Positions 26,267 through 33,552 of a stretch of 64,000 nucleotides of DNA are shown here, one piece after another. Position 1 is the first letter of the stretch. Each line of letters opens with the position of its first letter. This stretch comes from CAXMST01 sp032122625. Its GTDB lineage: Bacteria; Actinomycetota; Thermoleophilia; Solirubrobacterales; 70-9. Made by a program: the position numbers and the translations under genes. The stretch is taken from NCBI GenBank assembly GCA_032122625.1, contig JAQBGG010000008.1, forward strand, positions 1-64,000. Direction: 5' to 3'. A model generated the notes under the pieces. That model was not told the DNA's origin, did no database searches, and saw only the letters and a program-made list of their open reading frames with translations.

Positions 26267-28188
26267 TTCGAGTCGGCGCTGCCGCCGGCGGCGCCCCAGC
26301 TGTCGTAGAGCTCTTCGATCCGTTGCTTGAGCTCGCGGTGTCGCTCGGTCGAGCGGTCCGAGCTGCCGGGGCTGGCCCAGGCGGCGGGATCGGAGAGCTC
26401 CTCCTCGAGCGTCGCCAGCGCCTGCTCGGCCTGCTCGATCTGGCGCTCGAGGCTGGCGATCTTCTTCAGCGCGTTCTTCGAGGGGCCTCGTGGGGCCGTC
26501 GAACGCTTGCCGTTCGCTGAGCTTGACGCGCTCGTGCGGTCCGCCGCCCCCGCCGTCTCCTTCTCCGTCGACTCCCGCTCCTGCACGGTGCGCTGATACT
26601 CGGCCCAGCCCATCTGATAGCTGTGCAGGTCGCCGTCCTCGATCGCGAACGTGCGGCTGCCGACCGCCTCCAGCAGGGCCCGGTCGTGGGAGACCAGCAG
26701 CAACGCGCCCTCGAAGCCGGTCAAGGCGTCCTCGAGCGCCTCACGGCTCTCGAGATCGAGATGGTTGGTCGGCTCATCGAGGATCAGAACGTTGGCGCCG
26801 GAGGCGACCAGGATCGCGAGCGAGAGGCGGCGCTGCTCGCCGCCGGATATGTCGGTGAGCTGCTTTTCGACCTCGTCGCCGCTGAACATGAAGTGGCCAA
26901 GCAGGTCGCGGACCTTCTGAGGGGTCAGACCCGTGCCCCGCTGCGCCGCCTCGAGCACGGTCCCCGTCCCGGCCGCCGTGTCGGCATGCTGGGAGAGGTA
27001 GCCGAGGCTGGCGTTGTGGCCGAGTTTTACGACCCCGCCAGTGGGCTCCCGGCGCCCGGCGAGGGTGTCGATCAGAGTCGTCTTTCCGGCGCCGTTGGGG
27101 CCAACGAGGACCGCGTGCTCACCGCGCTCGAGGCGCAGCGTTACCTGCTCCAGCAGGACCCGGGCGCCGACCTCGATCCGGGCGCTCTCCACCTTCAACG
27201 GGAAGCGGCCGGCGCGTTCAGGGGTGGCGAAGCTGAAGCGGAGAGCGCGCTGATCACGCGGGTCGTGACTGACGGCGTTCGCCTTCAGCTTCTCGATCTG
27301 CTTGATGCGTGCCTGTGCCTGGCGCGCCTTGGTCGCCTTGTAACGGAAACGCTCGACGAAGCGCTCCATCCGCTCGATCTCGGCCGTCTGCCTCTCGATC
27401 GCCTTGCCGAGCGCGATCTCGCGGGCGGCCTTCTCCTTACGCCAGGCGTGCCAGGGGCCGGAGAAGAACCGTGCCCTGCCCGCCTCCAACTCGAGCACCG
27501 AGGTGCCGACCGCTTCCAGGAACCAGCGATCGTGGGCGACCAGCACGATCGCCGCCTCGAGCCCCTGCAGATGGTCCTCGAGCCATTCAAGGGAGGGGAT
27601 GTCGAGGTGGTTGGTCGGCTCGTCGAGGAGCAGCAGGTCGGGCCCGGCCGCCAGCGCCCGGGCCAGTGAGGCGCGTGTCAGCTCCCCGCCGGAGAAGGTG
27701 GAGAGCGGTCGCTCGGTCATCTCCGGCTCCGCCTCGAAGCCGAGCCCACGGAGCACAGCGAAGACGTCATCCCGCCACCGATACCCGCCCGCGGTCTCGA
27801 GCTTCTGCTGAGCGTTGGAGTAGCTCTCGAGCGTCACCTCATCGTGGTCGCCCGCAGACATAACCTGCTCGAGTCGCTCCAGCTCCGCCTCGAGAGCGAT
27901 CATCTCGGCCCTGGCGCTGAGCACGTAGTCGCCGAGTGAGATCGCCCGCTCACGCGGTGGTCGCTGGTCGTGCAGCGCGACCCGGGCGCCGCGCCGCAGG
28001 CTGAGCTTGCCGGAATCGGGAAGCAGCTCGGCGGCGAGGATCCGCAGCAGCGTCGACTTGCCGGCGCCGTTACGGCCCGAGAGGGTCATCCGCTCGCGGT
28101 TGGTGAGCCGGAAGGAGACATCGTCGAACAGCGGTTGGCCGCCGACGTGGATGCCGATCTGGGATGCGATCGCTACCGCCATGCCCAC
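26263..28188 (-). CDS. ABC-F family ATP-binding protein
   Basis: A 641-residue protein with two ABC domains and no membrane segment. Domain 1 has GRNGAGKST, signature FSGGELTRASL and LDEPTNHLD; domain 2 has GPNGAGKTT, ISGGEQRRLSL and LDEPTNHLD. The linker between them is long, charged and helical (about 245-320), as in ribosome-binding ABC-F factors. A Ser/Thr-rich stretch leads to a C-terminal coiled coil (about 575-630) as in Uup. ABC-F proteins act on the ribosome, in translation rescue or antibiotic protection; which applies here cannot be decided. Confidence 0.93.
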   Translation of the reverse strand: MGMAVAIASQIGIHVGGQPLFDDVSFRLTNRERMTLSGRNGAGKSTLLRILAAELLPDSGKLSLRRGARVALHDQRPPRERAISLGDYVLSARAEMIALEAELERLEQVMSAGDHDEVTLESYSNAQQKLETAGGYRWRDDVFAVLRGLGFEAEPEMTERPLSTFSGGELTRASLARALAAGPDLLLLDEPTNHLDIPSLEWLEDHLQGLEAAIVLVAHDRWFLEAVGTSVLELEAGRARFFSGPWHAWRKEKAAREIALGKAIERQTAEIERMERFVERFRYKATKARQAQARIKQIEKLKANAVSHDPRDQRALRFSFATPERAGRFPLKVESARIEVGARVLLEQVTLRLERGEHAVLVGPNGAGKTTLIDTLAGRREPTGGVVKLGHNASLGYLSQHADTAAGTGTVLEAAQRGTGLTPQKVRDLLGHFMFSGDEVEKQLTDISGGEQRRLSLAILVASGANVLILDEPTNHLDLESREALEDALTGFEGALLLVSHDRALLEAVGSRTFAIEDGDLHSYQMGWAEYQRTVQERESTEKETAGAADRTSASSSANGKRSTAPRGPSKNALKKIASLERQIEQAEQALATLEEELSDPAAWASPGSSDRSTERHRELKQRIEELYDSWGAAGGSADSN

Positions 28189-28242
28189 AGGCTGACAAAC
28201 GCCGCCCTGCCAGGCCCCGCGCCTCGGAAACCGGCGGCGAGG

Positions 28243-29550
28243 TCAGCCGGCGGCGATCAAGGCCGCAGCCTCAGCCTCGGTGCCCGCGGCCATCTCGCTG
28301 AGGTCCTCGGCGATTGCCGGATCCGCGCAGAAGCCGAACCCGAGCCTGCCCGCACCTGAGACGACCGTGACGCGGAGCCCGTGGCGACCGCCGATCTCCG
28401 CGATCGAGTGCAGTGACTGAACGGGGGCGCCGAGCACGGTGACCGGCTTGGGGGGGCCGGGCACGTTGGAGACGCAGATGGCGAAGCTGCGAGGGCTGTC
28501 CTGCAGGCGGCGGGCGAGCCCGGCGAGCCTCGGTGAGAGCGACCCGATCGAGTCGCTCAAGGAGCTCAGGCGCTCGGCGTCGTGTCCGGCCTTGCGCTCG
28601 GACGCCTCGGCCTGGATCGCTCGCAGTCGCGAGGCCGGATCGGGATCGGAGACGTGGACCGGGAGGGTGAAGAACGAGTCCCGGTTTCCGGCCTGGTCCC
28701 CCTCATTGTGGAGGCTGACCGGAACCCGGAAGCGCATCGCCGAGAGCGAGCCGTGGTGGCTCTCGAGCCAACGCCTGAGCCCACCGGCGACGACGCTCAA
28801 CACCGCGTCGTTGACGGTCGCACCGCAGATCCGCTTCGCCGCGTCGTGCAGCGGTCCCAGCGGCACGGCCGCAAAAGCCACGGTGCGCCGCCTGCCGACC
28901 TCACCGTCGAACGGTGAGTCGTGGATCGAGTCGGCGAACTCGCGCGCGAGGAAGGCCGCCAGGTGGCCGCGGCGCCGGTCGTCGTCCTGCCGGCTTGGGG
29001 AGGGTGCCGGATCCACTCGGCCCGGGGGCCCGGGGGGCTGCGGCTGAGGCGGCCCCACCCCCCTGGCCGCACCCTCCCCCTTGTCCCAGAGAATCGAGCG
29101 GGCGAACCGCATCGCGGTCGTGCCATCGGCGAGCGCGTGGTGGATTCGCCAGATCAACGCCACTCCGCCTCGACGAAAATGAGCAACCTCGATACGCCAC
29201 AGCGGCAGGTCGCGGTCGAGCCTACGTTCGAAGAGTTGGGCGACGAGTGGCTCCAGGTCCGCCTCGTCGAGATCGCGGCGGCCTGTGTCGACGACGTGGT
29301 TGGCGATCTCAAGGCCTGGATCTCCGATCCAACGCGGCGCCCCACCCCGGTCCTCGAGGCGGGTTCGCAGGAGCGGCTCGCCGCCCAGCCTGCTCCCGAT
29401 GTGCGCCCTCAGCGCCTGAAGTGACGGCGCCGGCTCGGCGAGGCGGATCACCTTGCAGGTGTGTCCAACGATCGTCGGCCCCTCGAGCGCGAGGATCGCT
29501 CGGTCCTCCTCGCTGAGCGGGATCGGCTCCACTACCTCAGATCGTCGCAC
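28243..29550 (-). CDS. Wax ester synthase/diacylglycerol acyltransferase (WS/DGAT)
   Basis: A 435-residue protein with the catalytic motif HHALADG (HHxxxDG) around residue 137, the later TVNDAVLSVVAGGLRRWL and FRVPVSLHNEG segments, and CVSNVPGP near the C-terminus, all WS/DGAT family marks. It esterifies acyl-CoA to fatty alcohols or diacylglycerol, making storage lipid. A proline- and arginine-rich loop (about 168-195) replaces structured sequence between the two halves. It is divergent from the P450 gene at 29712 with about 160 bases between, so shared regulation is possible. Confidence 0.88.
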   Translation of the reverse strand: MRRSEVVEPIPLSEEDRAILALEGPTIVGHTCKVIRLAEPAPSLQALRAHIGSRLGGEPLLRTRLEDRGGAPRWIGDPGLEIANHVVDTGRRDLDEADLEPLVAQLFERRLDRDLPLWRIEVAHFRRGGVALIWRIHHALADGTTAMRFARSILWDKGEGAARGVGPPQPQPPGPPGRVDPAPSPSRQDDDRRRGHLAAFLAREFADSIHDSPFDGEVGRRRTVAFAAVPLGPLHDAAKRICGATVNDAVLSVVAGGLRRWLESHHGSLSAMRFRVPVSLHNEGDQAGNRDSFFTLPVHVSDPDPASRLRAIQAEASERKAGHDAERLSSLSDSIGSLSPRLAGLARRLQDSPRSFAICVSNVPGPPKPVTVLGAPVQSLHSIAEIGGRHGLRVTVVSGAGRLGFGFCADPAIAEDLSEMAAGTEAEAAALIAAG

Positions 29551-29680
29551 GGATAGCCGGAAGCGCGCCGGAACGCGTCAGCGGACCGGCCTGAAGCGGA
29601 CCCCGAATCGGAGCAGACCACCCCGTCGGCGCAGCGCCGAGCGTGGCATTCCCCCCTCCGGCTGCGACCCAACGAATCTC

Positions 29681-29696
29681 TACATCGATTGATGTA
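29681..29696. promoter_or_regulatory. Inverted repeat TACATC-GATT-GATGTA before the second P450
   Basis: Six-base perfect arms around a 4-base spacer, ending 15 bases before the chosen ATG at 29712. A TAACAAT -10-like element (29695-29701) starts at the right arm, so a bound repressor would block the promoter. TetR-type operators have similar size. The regulator is not in the window. Confidence 0.45.
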
Positions 29697-29711
29697 ACAA
29701 TGTGTGATGCT

Positions 29712-31130
29712 ATGGCGACCGCGGTCGAGCCCGATCAGACTCCACAGCTCATCGGCGAGGCACCGGCCTCCCCCGCCGGGCCGATCGATGACGCCGAGCT
29801 CGCCGAGCTTCCCCGGCCACCGCTCGTGCAGCTCCCCAAGGTGGTCCAGGTGCTGCGCTTCAGCCAGCGCCAGATCGAGTTCGTGTTCCGGGCGCGACGA
29901 GAGCTCGGCGAGGTCTTCCGCTTCCGCGGAATGATTCCCGGCGGCCCCGTCGTCACCTCCCACCCAGACCACGTCAAGTCCCTATTTGTCGCAAAGCCCG
30001 AGCAGGCGCCCTCTCTAACCGGGGAGTCACCCCTGCGGCCGATCGTCGGGCCGAACTCGGTGCTGACAGCGATCGGCCCACGCCACATGCGACAGCGCAA
30101 GCTGCTTCTGCCGCGCTTTCACGGCGAGGCGATCGAGCAGTACACGGCGATGATCGAAGAGGTCACCGAGCGCGAGATCGACTCCTGGCCGATCAACGAG
30201 CCGTTCGCGCTCGCCCCGAAAATGCAGACAATCACGCTCGACGTGATCATGGCCGGGATATTTGGGATCGAGGGCCGCCCGGAACCGACAACTCCCGAGG
30301 GTCAGCTGCGGAGCGCGATCAAGTCCCTGGTCGCCGCCTCGACCTTGCCGATCGCTCAACTCACTGAGCTGATGAACGTCGGCCGCGCCGAGCCGGTCGG
30401 GCTGGCCAAGAAGGGGATCGCGATGCTCGACCGCCCGACCTACCGGATGATCGAACTGCGCCGCCGGGAGCACGGCCTGACCAAGCGGCGGGACATCTTC
30501 TCGCTGCTGCTCCAGGCCCACGACGAACAGGGCAAGGCCCTGAGCGACAGCGAGGTCCGCGACCAACTCCTGACCCTGGTGCTGGCCGGCCATGAGACGA
30601 CGGCGAACTCACTGGCCTGGACCTGGGAGCGGCTACTCCGATACCCCGAGGCCCACGACCGGCTCCGCGAGATCGTGCGCTCGGGCAACAAACAAGCGGC
30701 CGAAGCGGAGGTCGAGGCGGTGATCACCGAGGGCATGCGCTGTCGCCCGGTGATCCCGATCATCGGCCGTCGCGTCCAGGTCCCGTGGCGACTGGGCGCC
30801 TACGGCGTCGAGGCCGGGACCCCGGTGTCGATGAGCATCCTCTTACTGCACCACCGGCCAGATATCTACCCGGACCCCTTCGCCTTCAAGCCCGAGCGCT
30901 GGCATGACCACAAGCCGGGAACCTACGAGTGGATTCCCTTCGGCGGCGGTATCCGTCGTTGCCTCGGTGCTGCCCTGGCGATGGCCGAGCAGCGGGTTGT
31001 TCTCGAGGCGATGGCAGAGCGCCTCGACCTCGAGGCCGATCGCCCCGAACCCGAGCACGCGACCCACCGCAACGTGACGATGATTCCGTCGCGGGGCGCT
31101 CGCGCGATCGTGCGTCGACGGCTCGCCTGA
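29712..31130 (+). CDS. Cytochrome P450 (second, paralogous to that at 7577)
   Basis: The ATG at 29712 (MATAVEPDQ) is preferred over GTG 29643 and ATG 29700 because those lie in or next to the promoter-like inverted repeat; no Shine-Dalgarno is visible, so leaderless translation is possible. The product has 472 residues: I-helix AGHETTANS, EGMR (ExxR), PERW region and haem loop FGGGIRRCLG. No membrane anchor. Shared blocks with the first P450 include VGPNS, HMRQ, LP.FHGE and REI(E/D)SWP, so one family or subfamily is likely. Substrate unknown; no redox partner is nearby. Confidence 0.93.
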   Translation: MATAVEPDQTPQLIGEAPASPAGPIDDAELAELPRPPLVQLPKVVQVLRFSQRQIEFVFRARRELGEVFRFRGMIPGGPVVTSHPDHVKSLFVAKPEQAPSLTGESPLRPIVGPNSVLTAIGPRHMRQRKLLLPRFHGEAIEQYTAMIEEVTEREIDSWPINEPFALAPKMQTITLDVIMAGIFGIEGRPEPTTPEGQLRSAIKSLVAASTLPIAQLTELMNVGRAEPVGLAKKGIAMLDRPTYRMIELRRREHGLTKRRDIFSLLLQAHDEQGKALSDSEVRDQLLTLVLAGHETTANSLAWTWERLLRYPEAHDRLREIVRSGNKQAAEAEVEAVITEGMRCRPVIPIIGRRVQVPWRLGAYGVEAGTPVSMSILLLHHRPDIYPDPFAFKPERWHDHKPGTYEWIPFGGGIRRCLGAALAMAEQRVVLEAMAERLDLEADRPEPEHATHRNVTMIPSRGARAIVRRRLA

Positions 31131-31181
31131 GCGGCCCCTCGGCGAGGGGGCTCCGCGCCAAGCGGCGCCGAGACCCCGACC

Positions 31182-31199
31182 CTCTCATCAAGGTCTCAT
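31182..31199 (+). promoter_or_regulatory. Direct repeat CTCTCAT-N4-GTCTCAT, candidate response-regulator box before lipoprotein 2
   Basis: Units start at 31182 and 31193, exactly 11 bp apart and followed by CCGG like the box at 3300. It lies about 60 bases before the start of lipoprotein 2, the same distance as in front of lipoprotein 1. This third copy, 28 kb away from the two-component genes, supports a shared regulator. Confidence 0.55.
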
Positions 31200-31257
31200 C
31201 CGGCCTCCCCAGAGTTCTGCCCGTCAGCAACGACGAACCATGGAGGCCAGTTCAGAA

Positions 31258-32136
31258 ATGCAGCGCACGCACCTGAGGATCTCGATCGCAACCGCCCTCG
31301 TCGTGCTTGCCGGGACGGGCTCTCTCTCAGCCTGCGGCAGCGCCAGCAGCGAGCCGGCTCCCGAGCCGCCGAGGGCCGAGAAGGCGAAGCTCGATCCGGC
31401 CAACTTCGGTGACCCGGCAACCGGTGCCAGCGCCTACCTGCCGCTGATTCCCGGCACTCAGTCGGTGCGGGAGGGCTTCACCCTGGTCGGCGGGCGCAAG
31501 GTTCCGCACACGGTGACCACCACGATCACCAACGTCTACCGGGAGGTAGACGGGGTCCGCACAGTGCTGATGCTTGACCACGAGGTTGACGGCGGCCAGG
31601 TCACGCAGATATCCGTCGACTACGTCGCCGAGGACAAGCAGGGCAACGTCTGGAACCTCGGTGGCTACACCCAGGAATACGAGGGCGGCAGATTCGTCTC
31701 CGCGATTGACCCCTGGCTACAGGGGGTGAACGGGGCCAAGGCCGGAATCCTCGTTCAGGCCGACCCCAGGGTGGAGACGCCGGTCTACTCGGTCTCCCAG
31801 CCGGACAAGGAGGAGGACAGCGTCGCCGAAGTGATCAAGGTCGGCAGCCGCCATTGCGTCCCCTTCGACTGCTTCAAGGACGTGCTCGTGGTCCGCGAGG
31901 GAAAGGCCTCGGCGCCCGACAACGAGTTCAAGTACTACGCCCGCGACGTTGGCCAGATCGACAACGTTCCCAGGGGCGACAGCGTCCACAAGGACGTCGA
32001 GAAGTTGATCAACCTGACCACGCTGAGCCCGCAGGCGCTGGCCGAGATCAGCAAGGAGGCGCTGCGCCTCGACCACAACGCGCCGAAGCAGTCCCCATCG
32101 GTGTTCGGCGGCCTGCCGGTGGGGCAGCGGGGATAG
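31258..32136 (+). CDS. Secreted lipoprotein 2, first gene of the ABC cassette
   Basis: I start at the ATG at 31258 (MQRTHLRIS): GGAGG lies 11 bases upstream and the signal peptide then has normal length; the ATG at 31240 overlaps that ribosome site. Lipobox LSAC with Cys26 marks a lipid-anchored extracellular protein of 292 residues. The mature domain shares LDPANF, GNVWNLGGYTQEY, NGAKAGI.VQADP, VPFDCFKDV and YYARDVG with lipoprotein 1. A two-Cys stretch HCVPFDC is peculiar to this copy and could form a disulphide. The ATPase gene begins one base after the stop, so this protein very likely works with the ABC machine. Confidence 0.87.
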   Translation: MQRTHLRISIATALVVLAGTGSLSACGSASSEPAPEPPRAEKAKLDPANFGDPATGASAYLPLIPGTQSVREGFTLVGGRKVPHTVTTTITNVYREVDGVRTVLMLDHEVDGGQVTQISVDYVAEDKQGNVWNLGGYTQEYEGGRFVSAIDPWLQGVNGAKAGILVQADPRVETPVYSVSQPDKEEDSVAEVIKVGSRHCVPFDCFKDVLVVREGKASAPDNEFKYYARDVGQIDNVPRGDSVHKDVEKLINLTTLSPQALAEISKEALRLDHNAPKQSPSVFGGLPVGQRG

Positions 32137-32137
32137 C

Positions 32138-32812
32138 GTGGGCGGGACGCTCGTGCAGGTCGAGGGTCTGGCCAAGGCCTACCGCGAGGGTGGCGAGGAG
32201 ACCCAGGTGCTCTCCAACGCCTCGTTCCGGCTTGCCCGCGGGGAATCGACCAGCGTGGTTGGCGCCTCCGGGGCCGGCAAGTCGACGCTGCTCGCCGTGC
32301 TCGCCGGGTTGATGCTCCCCGACTCCGGTGAGGTCCTGTTCGACGGCGAGGTGGTGACGGCGATGAGTGAGGCCGAGCGGGCTGCCCTGCGGGCACACCG
32401 GATCGGCATCGTCCTGCAGAGCGACAACCTGATCCCCTTTCTGACAGCCGCCGAGAATGTCGAGCTTGCGATTGAGCTCGCGGGGGGCAAGGACGCCCCT
32501 GAGCGTGCGCGGGATCTGCTCGATGAGCTCGGCCTCGCCCATCGGGCCGGAGATCTCCCCCGGCGTCTCTCTGGAGGCGAATCCCAGCGCGCCGCCCTGG
32601 CCGTGGCGCTGGTCAACGAACCCGACCTGCTGTTGGCAGACGAGGTGACGGCTGAGCTCGATTCCGAGAACGCCGGGCGCGTACTGGACGTGATCCTCAC
32701 CGCGTCTGCGGACCGAGGATTGACCGTTCTGATGGTCACCCACAGCCCGGAGCTGGCGAAGCTCACAGACCGGCGAATGCGAGTTCTCGACGGAGGCATG
32801 GTGGAGGAATGA
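32138..32812 (+). CDS. ABC transporter ATPase A (LolD/MacB-N type)
   Basis: A 224-residue ATPase with GTG start, one base after the lipoprotein stop. Walker A GASGAGKST, Q-loop VLQSDNLIPFLTAAENV, signature LSGGESQRAAL, Walker B LLLADEVTAELD and H-loop VTHSPELAK are all intact. The LIPFLTA..NV region is typical of the LolD/MacB/FtsE group that drives mechanotransmission permeases. Walker B has DEVT instead of DEPT. The stop overlaps the start of the next ATPase gene (ATGA), an arrangement that favours equal synthesis of two different ATPases. Confidence 0.92.
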   Translation: MGGTLVQVEGLAKAYREGGEETQVLSNASFRLARGESTSVVGASGAGKSTLLAVLAGLMLPDSGEVLFDGEVVTAMSEAERAALRAHRIGIVLQSDNLIPFLTAAENVELAIELAGGKDAPERARDLLDELGLAHRAGDLPRRLSGGESQRAALAVALVNEPDLLLADEVTAELDSENAGRVLDVILTASADRGLTVLMVTHSPELAKLTDRRMRVLDGGMVEE

Positions 32813-33552
32813 AGGCCGACACGACAGCCGCCGCCCTGGAGGTCGAGGACGTCAAGAAGGAGTTCATCACCGATGCCGGTCCGGTCCGGGCGGTGAACGG
32901 GATCAGCCTCGAGGTGGCCGCCGGGACCAGCCTCGCAATCACCGGCGAGAGCGGCTGTGGCAAGTCGACGCTGCTCTCGATGCTCGGCGCTCTCGAGGCG
33001 CCGAGCGAGGGCCAGGTCTCGATCGCCGGGGAAGAGGTCTCAGAGATGGCGGAGGAGCAACGGGCCCGCATGCGGCGCGAGCGAATCGGCTTTGTCTTTC
33101 AATCACACAACCTGCAGCCGTTCTTGACCGCCGTGGAGAACATCAGCCTCCAGCTCTCCCTGGCCGGTGCGAACGAGGAGTGCGACGACTCGCTCGAGCT
33201 ATTGGCGTCCCTGGGACTCGCCGAGGCTGCCAACAAGTACCCCGATCAGCTCTCCGGCGGCGAGCGCCAACGCATCGCGGTCGCCCGCGCCCTGGTCCAT
33301 CAGCCGAGCCTGATCCTCGCTGACGAGCCGACCGGATCGCTCGACGTCGACAACTCCCGGACGGTGATCGACCTGCTTTGCGAAGCCCGCGCCGAGTCGG
33401 GGGCCACCCTGATCGTAATCACCCATGACCCCGCGGTCGCCCGTCGTCTGGATCGTGAGATCAAGCTCAAGGATGGGCGCGAGGTCGTCGGAGGCCAAGC
33501 GCCCATGCCTGTGCCCTTGCTCACCGCCGTCGAAGGCGGATCGAGTGTTTAG
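32809..33552 (+). CDS. ABC transporter ATPase B (LolD/MacB-N type)
   Basis: A 247-residue ATPase with Walker A GESGCGKST, Q-loop FVFQSHNLQPFLTAVENI, signature LSGGERQRIAV, Walker B LILADEPTGSLDV and H-loop ITHDPAVARRLD. It is distinct from ATPase A but of the same subfamily. A short C-terminal tail (about 225-247) extends beyond the ABC core. Its last 8 bases overlap the start of the permease gene. With ATPase A and one fused permease it probably makes a heterodimeric motor (inference). Confidence 0.93.
   Translation: MKADTTAAALEVEDVKKEFITDAGPVRAVNGISLEVAAGTSLAITGESGCGKSTLLSMLGALEAPSEGQVSIAGEEVSEMAEEQRARMRRERIGFVFQSHNLQPFLTAVENISLQLSLAGANEECDDSLELLASLGLAEAANKYPDQLSGGERQRIAVARALVHQPSLILADEPTGSLDVDNSRTVIDLLCEARAESGATLIVITHDPAVARRLDREIKLKDGREVVGGQAPMPVPLLTAVEGGSSV

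Noticed and set aside
33425..33544. Upstream extension of the large permease frame
   Set aside because: It is a shadow of the end of ATPase B; the GTG at 33545 has a ribosome site and starts a standard permease N-terminus.
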